Source of the DNA: Pedobacter mendelii
GTDB taxonomy: Bacteria; Bacteroidota; Bacteroidia; Sphingobacteriales; Sphingobacteriaceae
Length of the DNA stretch: 64,000 nt
Reading direction: 5' to 3'
NCBI RefSeq assembly: GCF_014635725.1
Contig: NZ_BMDJ01000002.1
Location: 248,001-312,000, forward strand
Shown here: one piece after another, positions 28,687 through 39,356 of the stretch
How the letters are laid out: each line of letters opens with the position of its first letter
Position numbering within the stretch: the stretch's first letter is position 1
The notes under the pieces: model-generated
What the model saw: only the letters and a program-made list of their open reading frames with translations
The model's database searches: none
Told to the model about the DNA's origin: nothing
Program-made: the position numbers and the translations under genes

Positions 28687-31551
28687 TTAAAATTTAGATT
28701 TTTCTGGCATTAAAATAATGCGTATTAAATTATTTTCATTCAAATATTTTTGGGCTGCGTTTTTAATATTTTCAGGATTAATCCTTTTCATTAGGTCATC
28801 AAATTTTACAATTTCACTCATATCATCCATATTTAAAGCTTGCTGATCGAGGTATTCTGACCAAAAATCATTTGCTCGAAGATGAGTTTCATGGTTTCTG
28901 ATTTTTTCAGCCTTGAACTTTTCTACATTTATAATTGAAGGACCAGCTGTTTTTAACTTCTTGATTTCATCAAGAGTAGAGGCAATAAGTTTATCTACGT
29001 TTACAGGTGCACAACCCAGTGAAATGCTCAAACTGTAGCGTTCTGATGGTATTTTGGCATACTTGATGCTTACCGAAGGCGCATATACCCCACTCTCTTC
29101 TTCTCTCAAACGTTCAATAAGTTTAATTTGCAGCACTTCGGCTATGGCATCCATATTTAAATTATTTTCATATCCAAAATCATAGTCGCCGCTAAAGGTT
29201 AGTCTTACTGTGGCTTTTGGTTCTAAACCTGCCGAAATAATTTTTGTAATCTTTCCGGAAGGCGGGTGAATACCCAGATCTTTAGCTTTTTCATGTTTAT
29301 TTGTAGTTGGCAAAGCACCAAGGTAAGTTTCAATTAATGGTTTTATTTTGTTGATGTCGAAATCGCCAACAAAAGTGAAGGTGAAATTTGATGCATCTGA
29401 AAAAACTTGTCTGAATATTTTATAACTTTTATCCAGATCAACTTGATTTAATTTTTCTATACTTGGCGGCGTTCTTCTCGAGCTATAGTTCCCCATCATC
29501 GTACTTATGGTATCATAATAAGTATTTTCGGGATTATCTTTTCTGTTGGCTAAACTGCCTTTAGATTGGGAAATAAATTTTTCAAAAGCTGTTGAATCTT
29601 TCTTAGGGTTGGTAAAGTATAAATAAAACATCTGCAAGAGTGTTTCAAGATCTGCAGGAGATGCCGCAGCCTGGAAGCCTTGATTATAATCTGAGATGTA
29701 AGGACTGGATGCAATTGTACTTCCGGCAAGATACTTGTTTAATTGATTGTAATCATAAGAGCCCAAGCCTGAACTTGTAATAAGATAGGCTGCTAAATTT
29801 GCAGATTCATAATCAGCATCGCTGTAAAGGGAAGAACCACCTGGTGCAACCGCTTTAACCAATATATCGTTATCACTAAATTTTGTAGACTTTAATATTA
29901 CTTTAGTACCGTTACTTAAAACCAGCTCAGTGGCATTGATTTCCTTTAATTCTGTTTGTTTTACAATTTTACCGGGTATTGGTTTTTTATCTAGCAAAGG
30001 TTTTTCGGTGAAAGAATCTTTATAGGATGGAATTTCCTCCTCCTGAACCGATTTCATCCAATCATTTATGCTGTTTTCATCAGGTAAAGAAGCTTTATCT
30101 TTTTCGGGTGCCGTAATAATAATATCCCTGTTTTTATCCGAATTAAATTCTTTGAATAAGGCATTTAAATCTGCCAATGTAATTTTAGGCATAATAAGTT
30201 TTGTAAAACTGTACTCCCATTCCATGCCTGGAGCAGCACTGCTACGTAAAAAATAATCTAAATATTCACCAACATAAAGGTCTGAGTAATTCGTATTCTT
30301 TTGCCTGTATGTATTTTCAATATTTTTTAAATAGTCTGCTTTAGTTTTATCAAATTCTGTTTTGGTAAAGCCATCGCGATTTAGCCTAACAATTTCCCGC
30401 CATGCAGCTTTAAAGCCTTTTTCTAATGCTCCCGGATTGGCGGCTACATTAATATTAAAAGCATCTATGTTGCCTATAAACGCACCTATAACTGCATTAC
30501 CGGCAATAAAAGGTGGCTGTTTTTGCTGCATAAGTTCCTGAAAACGATTACTTAACATCGAGTTAAACAATTTCCGGCTGATGTAATTTTGATAATCTTT
30601 TTTTGTTTTAACAACCAATGCCTCTCGTTTAATCATTATCTGAATCTGGGTTGAAGTTTCTTCCGGATCGGTTGCTGTTATAAAGTGATTACGATTGGTT
30701 AAATTTATCTTATATTTTGTTCTAACACGCTCCCGTTCGGGGTTTTTAAGGTTAGAGAACTTTAGTTTAATTTCTTTTTCTATATCAGCTACATTAATAT
30801 CGCCAACTACAATAAGCGCCTGTAAGTTAGGCCTGTACCAATCGTTGTAAAATTGGTTTAATGTTGCTGGTTTAAAATTATTCAATACAGTATCCAATCC
30901 AATAGGTAAGCGCTGTCCATAACGCGATTGATTAAACAATACCGGAAAAATCTTTTGCTGCATCCTCTGCGAGGCGCCTTTTCCTAATCTTTTCTCCTCC
31001 AAAACCACTCCGCGTTCTTTATTAATTTCTAAAGGATTTAGCGTAGCACCTTTAGCCCAATCACGCATAATTTGAATACCATTATGCAGAATTTCAGGCT
31101 TATCGCTTGGTAGCGGCAATTGATAAACGGTTTCATCAAAACTGGTGTAAGCATTAATATCAGCTCCAAACCTAACGCCCGATTTTTGCAGGTAATCTAC
31201 CAGCTCGTTTTTAGGGAAATTTTTAGTTCCATTAAAGTTCATGTGTTCCATAAAATGCGCCAATCCCTGCTGGTCGTAATTTTCCATTAACGAACCTACT
31301 TTGTTCGCCAGATACATAATAACCCTGTTTTTTGGGTGTATATTTCTTCTGATAAAATACGTAAACCCATTACTAAGTTTACCGGTTTTAACGTTGGGAT
31401 CAAGCGGCAAGGTTTCCGTTGCAGATGCTACATTTTTTTCTGTTGGTTTTAAGGATGCCTTCCTGATTTGGGTTTGAGCATTCGTGCACAAAGCACAAAT
31501 CACAATTAGGATAGCAGTAATTTGTATTTTAAGTGATATTTTATTTTGCAT
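28687..31551 (-). CDS. Secreted M16-family zinc metallopeptidase (pitrilysin-like)
   Basis: 954 aa, signal peptide ending TNAQ. The active N-terminal half carries the inverted zinc motif HxxEH at residues 99-103 (GLAHFMEHMNFNGT), with the distal zinc ligand expected in the ERGVVLEEKR helix. The second, non-catalytic M16 half follows (ATELVLSNGTKVILKST onward), so this is the two-domain single-chain type that closes around peptides. It degrades short peptides in the periplasm. It ends an operon with SusCD and a TlpA-like protein, a combination seen often in Pedobacter, suggesting that the imported ligand is a peptide or protein-derived molecule (inference). Confidence 0.92.
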   Translation of the reverse strand: MQNKISLKIQITAILIVICALCTNAQTQIRKASLKPTEKNVASATETLPLDPNVKTGKLSNGFTYFIRRNIHPKNRVIMYLANKVGSLMENYDQQGLAHFMEHMNFNGTKNFPKNELVDYLQKSGVRFGADINAYTSFDETVYQLPLPSDKPEILHNGIQIMRDWAKGATLNPLEINKERGVVLEEKRLGKGASQRMQQKIFPVLFNQSRYGQRLPIGLDTVLNNFKPATLNQFYNDWYRPNLQALIVVGDINVADIEKEIKLKFSNLKNPERERVRTKYKINLTNRNHFITATDPEETSTQIQIMIKREALVVKTKKDYQNYISRKLFNSMLSNRFQELMQQKQPPFIAGNAVIGAFIGNIDAFNINVAANPGALEKGFKAAWREIVRLNRDGFTKTEFDKTKADYLKNIENTYRQKNTNYSDLYVGEYLDYFLRSSAAPGMEWEYSFTKLIMPKITLADLNALFKEFNSDKNRDIIITAPEKDKASLPDENSINDWMKSVQEEEIPSYKDSFTEKPLLDKKPIPGKIVKQTELKEINATELVLSNGTKVILKSTKFSDNDILVKAVAPGGSSLYSDADYESANLAAYLITSSGLGSYDYNQLNKYLAGSTIASSPYISDYNQGFQAAASPADLETLLQMFYLYFTNPKKDSTAFEKFISQSKGSLANRKDNPENTYYDTISTMMGNYSSRRTPPSIEKLNQVDLDKSYKIFRQVFSDASNFTFTFVGDFDINKIKPLIETYLGALPTTNKHEKAKDLGIHPPSGKITKIISAGLEPKATVRLTFSGDYDFGYENNLNMDAIAEVLQIKLIERLREEESGVYAPSVSIKYAKIPSERYSLSISLGCAPVNVDKLIASTLDEIKKLKTAGPSIINVEKFKAEKIRNHETHLRANDFWSEYLDQQALNMDDMSEIVKFDDLMKRINPENIKNAAQKYLNENNLIRIILMPEKSKF

Positions 31552-31624
31552 TATTGTGTGGTTTAATTCTTCGGAGGCGATAGCTCTTTCCGAAATAAAA
31601 ATCGTTTGACAATTATTTTATTGG

Positions 31625-32674
31625 TTATTTCGCAAAAACTTCTGCCAGTTTTTTATTAAGTGCTTCTCCCCGAAGGTTTTTGGCTATTATTTTTCCATCG
31701 GGATTAACCAGAAAATTATCAGGTATAGATTGAACGCCATATTTCACTTTGGCTTCATTGTTTCTTTTCAGATCAGAAACCTGTTTCCATGGTAATTTAT
31801 CCTCTTTAATTGCCTTCAGCCAGTCTTCTTTTCTTTCATCTAATGAAATACTTAGGATGGTAAAATTGCTGTTTTTATACAGGTTATATTGGCTAACCAG
31901 ATTTGGATTTTCATCCCGGCAGGGGTGGCACCAGGAGGCCCAAAAATCTATCAATACATATTTACTCTTATAATCAGAAAGTTTTACGGTTTTCCCAAAT
32001 TGATCAGGCTGTATAAAATCCGGAGCTATAGATTCAATATCAACAGTTCTCCATTTAATCAGTTTTTTCTGATAATCCAGTCCCATTGGAGAAGATTTTA
32101 TAGCTGCAGACAGGCTGTTAAATAAAGGCTCTACAAGCGTAAGTTCGGGTATTCCGCGAGATAATGTATAATCGAGTTCCATAAAACTAACCAACGAATT
32201 AGGATGTGCTTTTATAAATTTTACAACAACCTCTTTTATGGCATCATCTTGTTCTTTTCCTTCTTTTAAACCAACCAAGGCTGCTTTTTCGCGGCTTAAT
32301 TCATTGGTTTCATCATTAAGTGCTGTACCTGAAAATCGTAAGCCTTTTTGTAGCGAATCCAGATTTTCTATTTTAATGTTACCGGGTTCGAGCCAAAAAC
32401 GTACCATTGTAGCCATCAGGCCATTTTTTAGGTTCTCTGTTTCCTTTGGACTAATCATTAAATTGGCCTGCACTTTACCATCTATGCTTCCGGTGAGTTT
32501 TATTTCACCATTTTTTGTTTCAGCGGTATTTTTTAGGGATTTACCATCTAAAGTGTATTGAAGGGTAAAAGTTGCGGGTTGATTTGTTTTTCCTTCAATT
32601 GTGTAATTATTATTAACCTGCGCCCTTAAAGTAAAAGGAAGCAAAATGGTTAGGATACTTATCAATGTTTTCAT
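31625..32674 (-). CDS. TlpA-like thioredoxin-fold protein with DUF4369-type N-terminus
   Basis: 349 aa exported protein (signal peptide ending LRAQ). Residues about 24-120 are a beta-rich DUF4369-like domain; the last 140 residues are an AhpC/TSA-TlpA thioredoxin fold with active site WASWCHPC (Cys249, Cys252), and cis-Pro in the SIPDNFLV segment. Likely a membrane-tethered or periplasmic thiol reductant. It sits between SusD and M16 in the operon (83 bp after SusD). Its substrate is unknown; it may reduce disulfides in imported peptides before cleavage. Confidence 0.88.
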   Translation of the reverse strand: MKTLISILTILLPFTLRAQVNNNYTIEGKTNQPATFTLQYTLDGKSLKNTAETKNGEIKLTGSIDGKVQANLMISPKETENLKNGLMATMVRFWLEPGNIKIENLDSLQKGLRFSGTALNDETNELSREKAALVGLKEGKEQDDAIKEVVVKFIKAHPNSLVSFMELDYTLSRGIPELTLVEPLFNSLSAAIKSSPMGLDYQKKLIKWRTVDIESIAPDFIQPDQFGKTVKLSDYKSKYVLIDFWASWCHPCRDENPNLVSQYNLYKNSNFTILSISLDERKEDWLKAIKEDKLPWKQVSDLKRNNEAKVKYGVQSIPDNFLVNPDGKIIAKNLRGEALNKKLAEVFAK

Positions 32675-32757
32675 TATTATTTTATAGGAGATTTAAACAT
32701 AATTGATGCTTACCCGATCTTTAAAAAACCGGATAAGCAAATCAATTGAAGAATTAA

Positions 32758-34314
32758 TTAATAGGTATTTTGAAGAATAGAACCATTACTATTGGTAATA
32801 TCACTTTGCGGTAATGGCGAAGCAAAACGCCTTGAATTCGCTCTTAAAGAATAGGTTTTTAATGGTTCCGTATTCAATACACTGGTAGTTGTATATGGAT
32901 AAAATACGCGGCTAATTACCGGAACATCATCATTTGCATAACCATTATTGTTAAATCTGCGGATATCGAACCAGCGTTGACTAAAAGGCATTTCCCTTCG
33001 TCTTTCTTGCAAAATAACAGTAATGGCCTGGTCTTGTGCATTGGCCGCAAGTGCTGCTGTGCCAGTTAAAGTACGCTTACTGTACAATTGGTTTACAGCT
33101 GCCATAGCACCTGCAACATCACCGGTTCTGGCCAAACATTCTGCCTTAATTAAAACCATTTCGGCAACCGTTGGTCCTTCAGGCATATTATCCTCATAAA
33201 AAAACACATAACCAGGGTAACTTAATGCCGGGTTATTTAAACCTCTTTTGTAAGAGTAATTTTGAACGTAATGGTATTTATATCGAAGATCATTATTCTT
33301 ATCGTACAAGCTAATTAGTGCCTCACTTGGAATATACCATCTATCTGCATTGTTTAATAATCTATAATACAGAAACTCTTTCCACCCTAAGGCATCTGCC
33401 GGGTCAAAGGCAGTATTTCTATCATGCGTGTAAGGAAAATTCAGGGTTACCGTTTGCTCATTTGGTGTTCCGGTATTAATGGTTGTGCTTGTTGGTGTAC
33501 CATACCTCATACCCGTATTGTAATCAATTAAAACATTATACAAGGTTAGCGAAGCATTGGCATATTTTAGGGCATTAGCGTAATCATTGCGATTTAGATA
33601 ATAACGTGCTGCAAAGCCATTTACTGCTGCCGAGTTAGCCCGCCAATTTCGGGCAACCCCATTTTGCAACAGTGGTACAGTCGTTTTAAGTGCTTCTGTC
33701 AAATCAGCCTCTATTTGCTGATAAGTTGCTTCAAGGCTTTGGCGGGTTACCGGATTGTAATCTGGCGTTATTTTAATAGGCAAACCAGGTTCATTCCGAT
33801 TTGCATTCGTATAAGGCAAACAATAGGTATTTGCCAATTCCCAGTAACTATAGGCTCTTATAAAATGTGCATCAGCCTTCAGTGCCGCCTTATCAGCCGC
33901 CGAACCGCTTACTGCATCTATGTTAGCCAATACTACATTTGCATTAAAGATTTTGATGTATTCATTGCTCCAAAAGTTAGGGCCACTAAAATTAGATTGG
34001 TCGGTTTGCGCCAAATAATTAATATCCCATACAGAATACTGAACGGCTATCGAAGAAAAAACAAAAGGCTGTGCATCATATAAATCAACAGATAAGCCGT
34101 TGTCGTCTGTTCCGTAGATTACCGCATTGTTGCTTTCATTGTTAAATGTTCCAAAGTTATTAAGTAGTGCGTTTAAGTCATCAGTTGTACGTAACTCTAT
34201 TGAAGTACCTTTTGATGGCTTTGCATCCAAAAATTTATTACAAGAAGTATTCGATATGATTAAGGTTGTTAAAACCATCCAAATGGCAATTAACAATTTT
34301 TTGCTTGATTTCAT
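32758..34314 (-). CDS. SusD/RagB-family lipoprotein of the ECF/FecR locus
   Basis: 518 aa, lipoprotein signal with cysteine at residue 25 (IISNTSCNKFLDAKPSKG). The SusD fold is visible as ADAHFIRAYSYWELANTYCLPY, PTVAEMVLIKAECLARTGD and ERRREMPFSQRWFDIRRFN. The gene is 10 bp after its SusC partner. Its shorter length and the CNKFLDAKPSK start place it in the branch that usually pairs with STN-domain SusC proteins and downstream thioredoxin/peptidase genes. Confidence 0.94.
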   Translation of the reverse strand: MKSSKKLLIAIWMVLTTLIISNTSCNKFLDAKPSKGTSIELRTTDDLNALLNNFGTFNNESNNAVIYGTDDNGLSVDLYDAQPFVFSSIAVQYSVWDINYLAQTDQSNFSGPNFWSNEYIKIFNANVVLANIDAVSGSAADKAALKADAHFIRAYSYWELANTYCLPYTNANRNEPGLPIKITPDYNPVTRQSLEATYQQIEADLTEALKTTVPLLQNGVARNWRANSAAVNGFAARYYLNRNDYANALKYANASLTLYNVLIDYNTGMRYGTPTSTTINTGTPNEQTVTLNFPYTHDRNTAFDPADALGWKEFLYYRLLNNADRWYIPSEALISLYDKNNDLRYKYHYVQNYSYKRGLNNPALSYPGYVFFYEDNMPEGPTVAEMVLIKAECLARTGDVAGAMAAVNQLYSKRTLTGTAALAANAQDQAITVILQERRREMPFSQRWFDIRRFNNNGYANDDVPVISRVFYPYTTTSVLNTEPLKTYSLRANSRRFASPLPQSDITNSNGSILQNTY

Positions 34315-34324
34315 AATGGTTTAA

Positions 34325-37300
34325 TTATAATTCTACTTTAATACCAAAAGTGTATTGTGCACGTGGCCTAATGGTTCCAATAGGATATTCAGGATCTTCG
34401 CCTGTGCTGTTGGCCAACACTGTATAGAGATTATTACCCTGAATGGTTAGCTGTACGTTTTGAACATTTATTTTTGATGTTAAACGTTTTGGCAGACTAT
34501 AACTTAGGTTTACTTCCTGCAACCTGGCCAAATTAGCATTTAGATAGTTGTAGCTTAAATATGGATAATAACCAATCCAGCTGCCGTAGCTGTAATCATT
34601 CGGGTTTGAAGGTAGTGTGAGCATAGTAGCAGGATCGCCGCTGAGTACATTAGAAAGCTTACTGTTTGGCAAAGTTACCCCACCCGATTGCGGATAATTA
34701 AAGTATTGCCCTTTAAATACAGCTCCAAATTTTGCAATTACGATAAAAGACACATTGAAATCATAAAACTTAAAGGAGTTGGTCATCCCTAAAATATATG
34801 GAGGATTAATGGTACCTGCATTTTTAAGAAAACCTAGCCCATCAATTGATGGAAAATTCGAAAGCTGGAGTTTTGTACCATTTGGCCCTTCAACAACCGG
34901 ATTGCCATTTTCAAGCCCTGCATATTCAAAAGCCCAAGCTGTATTCGGATCATAGCCTTCCCTGTAAGAACCCTGACCTGTTGACACCAGCGCATAAGCC
35001 GGGCTGTTCGGGTTAAAGAGTTTGGTAATTTTACTTCTATTTAATGAGGCGTTGAAACTGCCATTCCAAACAATATCATTTCCTTTAATCGGAATCATCG
35101 TTCCTAAAGTAAGCTCTATCCCTTTATTGGTCATTTCAGCATTATTAAACCGCTGTACGGATGCTCCATTTACCGATGGAATGGCTATTTGAGCCAAAAG
35201 ATCTTTTCCTTTTTTGCTGTAAACATCAATTTTACCATATAACCTGTTGTTTAATATTGCGTAATCGATACCGAGGTTAATCGTACCCGTTTTCTCCCAG
35301 GTAAGTGTTGGGTTTCCATTATCGGCTATGCTTGCGGTATAATCTTTAGTATAATCATTAGCCCTAGTAGAATAATTAATTAATGTGTAAGGACTTGTAA
35401 GATTATCTACATTACCGGTATATCCATAAGTGGCACGCAGGTTTAAACGATTCAACCAGCCAATGTTTTTCATAAACGATTCTTTCGTTAAATCGTAGCC
35501 CAAACCCATAGAATAAAATGGCGAATAGCGGTATTTGGGTTCTTTACTAATCAGGTTTGATGCGTCTGTACGGTAACTGCCCGAAACCGTATATTTATTT
35601 AAATACGTGTACGATGCATTGGCAAACAAAGAGAAAAAGCGGCGTGTAGAATAACCAAAGCTGTTTGTATAATTAAAATAGTTTCCGTAGCCAAACCAAT
35701 TGGTGGTACCAGTAGGTCCGTTAGGAAAATTACCTACATTCAGCGTATTTTCATTATAACCGTATGTTGTAGGATTAGAATAGCTTTCTGCAACCGCATT
35801 ATTAAGCTCTACGCCGGCAACCACATTAATTTCATGTTTTTCAGCAAACATCTTAGTATAGTTTACCTGGTTTCTAAAATTATAGGTTTCAAGGGTGTTG
35901 CGTTCCTGCCCCAATATACCACCCAATGGCAAATTTGGGGTTACTGCTCCATTAAGTGTCTGATCCCAACTCGAACTGGTATTTACTAAATCCCGTACAT
36001 AAAAGGTTTGTTCGTTACGGTAAGCTTTATTAATTATACTTAAGTTTTCGTATTGTACTTTTGAATCAACAGTTAAACCCGGTAGAATCTTAAAGGTAAG
36101 CCCACCCTGTAAGCGGGCAGTAATGTTGTTAGCGGTAATGTTTTGGTTTTCAATTTCCTGAATGGGATTATAAGAAAATGAATATGGAAATTTTGAAAGC
36201 GGCACCAACCTATCGAGAATGGGCTGGTAATATTGATGAATATCTGTTAGTGATCCATCCGGGTTTTTCAGCATTTCATAAGGAGATAGCGATTGGATAT
36301 AGTACAAACCAATGCCATTGTTTTTATTTTTCTGATAAGTTAAGCTGGTTGATAAGTAAACATCAAGCCACTTAAACACATTCGCAGTAGTTCTGTAATT
36401 AAATGAGTACTTTTTGTTCTCACTACCTTTAAAATTACCCTGATTTTGTTCGGCCAAAATAGACGCGAAATTATTCATTCGCCCAGTACCACCAGAAAGC
36501 GTAAGGTTATATTGTGTTGTTGTTGGATTAGCTAACAAATAATCAGAAATCTGGCCACGATTATCCATTGTTTTCAATTGTGCCAACCTATTATTAAGTT
36601 GCTCATCGGTCAAATAGCCAAGTTGGTTTTCATTTAAAGCAACTGATGCTTCAGATGTTCTGTAATTTTCATAAAATGAACCCGAATTTGGAAAAGCACC
36701 CCATTTATTGAAAGCGAGTTTTTCGTATTCAACGGTCTCTGCAGACGATGCATGTCCGGTTGCATAGCCAACATTAAATTTTGGCGAGAATTGTGTAAAG
36801 GCAGATAATTCTATTTTAAGCGGAGCATTTTTGCCTCCCTGTTTTGTAGTAATTACAATTACCCCATTTGCGGCACGTGCGCCCCATATAGACGAGGCCG
36901 CTGCATCTTTTAATACGGTTACACTTTCAATATCATTGGGATTAACGGAATTAAAATAATTTAAACTCGTGTTTCGAATTGCAAAACCATCTACTACAAC
37001 CAGTGGTTCATTATTTCCATCATTTGCATAAAGTGTGGTTTGCCCACGAATCTGAATGCTTGGCGTACCATCCACGTCTTGTTTTACCTGCATACCAGCA
37101 ACGGCACCAATTAACCTTTGTGCAAGACTTTGATTTGGTTTTTCGATCTGGCTTTTTTTAATTAAATCAAAGGATCCCGTGGCTCTTTCGGCAGAAAGCT
37201 GCTGGTAACCGGTATTTACAACGCTAACGGTTTGCAGCTCTTTACTAGCACTCAATAGTTTAATATTAAACTTTAGATCCTTCCCATTTAAGCTTACACT

Positions 37301-37891
37301 AAATTTCTGCGTTATATAACCCAGATAACTTGCAGTTAAGCCATAAGTACCTTCAGCAAGGTTAGAAAACTTAAAGTCTCCATATTCATCAGAAATTGTA
37401 AGGATTGTTTTACTATCACTACCATTTAGTTGAATTGTTGCACCTGCTAATGGTTTTCCATTCTCATCGGTTATGGTTCCTTTAATATCATATTTAGCAA
37501 AAATGGTTATGATACTTTCCATTAAACCCTTTTCCTTTTCTTTAAGGGTAATTGTATTCTTGTTTATGGTATAAGTTAGCGGCTGGTTAGCAAATACCTG
37601 GTTTAACACCTTTTCCAGGTTTTCCTTATTTACCGTTATGTTTACAGGCTTTGAAGCATTTAAAAGGCTTTCGGTATACACAAAATCGTAACCGCTCTGC
37701 AGCCTTATTTCTTTTAAAACCGTTTTTAAAGGGGCATTTGATTTTGAAAGACTAATTTTCTGCGCAAAGGTTGCTGCACTAAGCTGCATTATAGTTGCTA
37801 GAATAATAACGGTAGTTAATCGCATAATTAGCATGGTTTTACGGGCATACTTTTTAAGCACCCCTCTGTTCTTTGCATAAATTTTATACAT
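34325..37891 (-). CDS. SusC-family TonB-dependent receptor with STN signalling domain
   Basis: 1,188 aa. Start set at ATG 37891 (MYKIYAKNRGVLKKYARK), an N-terminus common in this group; the longest frame begins with TTG at 37954 and is unlikely, and ATG 37912 is an alternative. After the signal region (ends ATFAQ) comes a Secretin/TonB short N-terminal (STN) domain (LKTVLKEIRLQSGYDFVY), which contacts the FecR anti-sigma. Then the carboxypeptidase-D-like domain, plug (RGQTTLYANDGNNEPLVVVD) and barrel follow. Substrate binding would signal through FecR to the sigma factor at 39357. Confidence 0.93.
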   Translation of the reverse strand: MYKIYAKNRGVLKKYARKTMLIMRLTTVIILATIMQLSAATFAQKISLSKSNAPLKTVLKEIRLQSGYDFVYTESLLNASKPVNITVNKENLEKVLNQVFANQPLTYTINKNTITLKEKEKGLMESIITIFAKYDIKGTITDENGKPLAGATIQLNGSDSKTILTISDEYGDFKFSNLAEGTYGLTASYLGYITQKFSVSLNGKDLKFNIKLLSASKELQTVSVVNTGYQQLSAERATGSFDLIKKSQIEKPNQSLAQRLIGAVAGMQVKQDVDGTPSIQIRGQTTLYANDGNNEPLVVVDGFAIRNTSLNYFNSVNPNDIESVTVLKDAAASSIWGARAANGVIVITTKQGGKNAPLKIELSAFTQFSPKFNVGYATGHASSAETVEYEKLAFNKWGAFPNSGSFYENYRTSEASVALNENQLGYLTDEQLNNRLAQLKTMDNRGQISDYLLANPTTTQYNLTLSGGTGRMNNFASILAEQNQGNFKGSENKKYSFNYRTTANVFKWLDVYLSTSLTYQKNKNNGIGLYYIQSLSPYEMLKNPDGSLTDIHQYYQPILDRLVPLSKFPYSFSYNPIQEIENQNITANNITARLQGGLTFKILPGLTVDSKVQYENLSIINKAYRNEQTFYVRDLVNTSSSWDQTLNGAVTPNLPLGGILGQERNTLETYNFRNQVNYTKMFAEKHEINVVAGVELNNAVAESYSNPTTYGYNENTLNVGNFPNGPTGTTNWFGYGNYFNYTNSFGYSTRRFFSLFANASYTYLNKYTVSGSYRTDASNLISKEPKYRYSPFYSMGLGYDLTKESFMKNIGWLNRLNLRATYGYTGNVDNLTSPYTLINYSTRANDYTKDYTASIADNGNPTLTWEKTGTINLGIDYAILNNRLYGKIDVYSKKGKDLLAQIAIPSVNGASVQRFNNAEMTNKGIELTLGTMIPIKGNDIVWNGSFNASLNRSKITKLFNPNSPAYALVSTGQGSYREGYDPNTAWAFEYAGLENGNPVVEGPNGTKLQLSNFPSIDGLGFLKNAGTINPPYILGMTNSFKFYDFNVSFIVIAKFGAVFKGQYFNYPQSGGVTLPNSKLSNVLSGDPATMLTLPSNPNDYSYGSWIGYYPYLSYNYLNANLARLQEVNLSYSLPKRLTSKINVQNVQLTIQGNNLYTVLANSTGEDPEYPIGTIRPRAQYTFGIKVEL

Positions 37892-38129
37892 TTTGTTGTC
37901 GTTTGTAAACATCCTTGGCAGGTCGACAATAGACCATTGAAATTGCTTTTGCAAGCAATTTTCGCTAAGTTTGTTTGGTTTGGTTTATTGCTGCAATGCC
38001 TTGTGTTTCGAAGCCAAAAGCATACAGCTGGTTAATTGATAAGATTTCTTTTTTATTGATGTAATGCCAAACTTAAGGCCAGGAGTGTTATAGCACTTCT
38101 GGTTTTTATTTGCATTACTGGTATCGTAT

Positions 38130-39287
38130 TTATTTACGCACAGTAATCCTCCTTCCTGTAATTTCAAAATGAACTTTTCCGGTTAGTTGTAATGACTTTA
38201 ATACTTCTGATACATTGCCAAACCTCGATATTGCACCACCGAATTTATCTTTAGGGATTTCACCATCATAAACAACCTCAACATTATACCAGCGCTCTAC
38301 CATTCGCATAATGTAATGGATATCGTCGTTTTCAAAAATAAATTTGTTGTTTTTCCAGGCTATAGATAATTCAGTGTCTACTTCGCTAAGCCTTATAGTA
38401 GTTCCATCGTTTAACGCCTGTTGACCGGGTTTTAAAACCTGAGGATTTACTGATGTATCCTTTTTTGATATTGAAGTAGCAATACTAACGCTACCTTCAA
38501 GCAAAGTTGTTTTGGTAAATTGCTCATCAGCATAACTGTTGATGTTGAAATGTGTACCCAAAACACGTATATCCTGAGTTGCTGTTTTTACAATAAAAGG
38601 ATGTTTTTTATCTTTAGCCACCTCAAAATAAGCCTCGCCCTTCAATTCTACCCTTCGAACAGAAGCAGCAGCAAAAGAAGCCGGATATTTTAAAGATGAT
38701 GCTGCGTTAAGCCATACTTTGGTTCCATCGGGTAGGCTTACCTGCCACTGACCGCCTTTTGGTGTTTCAATGGTATTAAAAGTGTTTTCACTGGCTTTTT
38801 TTACATTAGATGCAATCGAAACGTAAATGAGTTCTCCATCCGAGGCCTTTTTTATTTTAATGCCATCCTGTTCCGCAAGTATTCCTTTTTTGGCATCGTT
38901 CAAACTTATTTTCTTTCCATCAGCTAAGGTTAAAAAGGCCTTGTTACCACCTGGAGAAATATCAGTGGCATAGCTTATATTTTTTGAGGTTTGATTTACC
39001 GATTTAATTGAAATATATACACCAACAGTTAGTGTAATCATAGCTGCTGCCGCAATCCACCACCTGCTGTAATTTTGTTCTTGTATAAATTGCCCATTTT
39101 TGATTTGGGTAAATAATCTATCACGAAGTTGCTCTTCTGAATCATCAGTACCTAACCAGTTAAGTTCTTGCACATCATCGGTATTATACCAATTATCAAG
39201 CAAAGCCTGTTCTTCGGGTGTTATTACCCCTACAAGCCATTTATCTGCGAGTTGTGCTAGTTCTTCTTTGCTTAATTGCTGTTTCAT
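38130..39287 (-). CDS. FecR-family anti-sigma factor
   Basis: 385 aa inner-membrane regulator. Cytoplasmic N-terminal domain (about 1-75), one TM helix at about 76-95 (WWIAAAAMITLTVGVYISI), then the periplasmic FecR domain (TPKGGQWQVSLPDGTKVWLNA, KGEAYFEVAKDKKHPFIV, VLGTHFNINSY) and a C-terminal DUF4974/STN-like domain that receives the receptor signal. It holds the sigma factor encoded 69 bp upstream inactive until the STN-SusC protein at 34325-37891 is loaded. Confidence 0.94.
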   Translation of the reverse strand: MKQQLSKEELAQLADKWLVGVITPEEQALLDNWYNTDDVQELNWLGTDDSEEQLRDRLFTQIKNGQFIQEQNYSRWWIAAAAMITLTVGVYISIKSVNQTSKNISYATDISPGGNKAFLTLADGKKISLNDAKKGILAEQDGIKIKKASDGELIYVSIASNVKKASENTFNTIETPKGGQWQVSLPDGTKVWLNAASSLKYPASFAAASVRRVELKGEAYFEVAKDKKHPFIVKTATQDIRVLGTHFNINSYADEQFTKTTLLEGSVSIATSISKKDTSVNPQVLKPGQQALNDGTTIRLSEVDTELSIAWKNNKFIFENDDIHYIMRMVERWYNVEVVYDGEIPKDKFGGAISRFGNVSEVLKSLQLTGKVHFEITGRRITVRK

Positions 39288-39356
39288 CGGGCACGCTTTT
39301 TTATTACATAGTGTGTAATTCTATTGCATTACCCTTAGTGGTTTTATATTTTTTTA

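Noticed and set aside
37985..38167. 60-codon minus frame between FecR and SusC
   Set aside because: Overlaps the FecR C-terminal coding region and has no family features.
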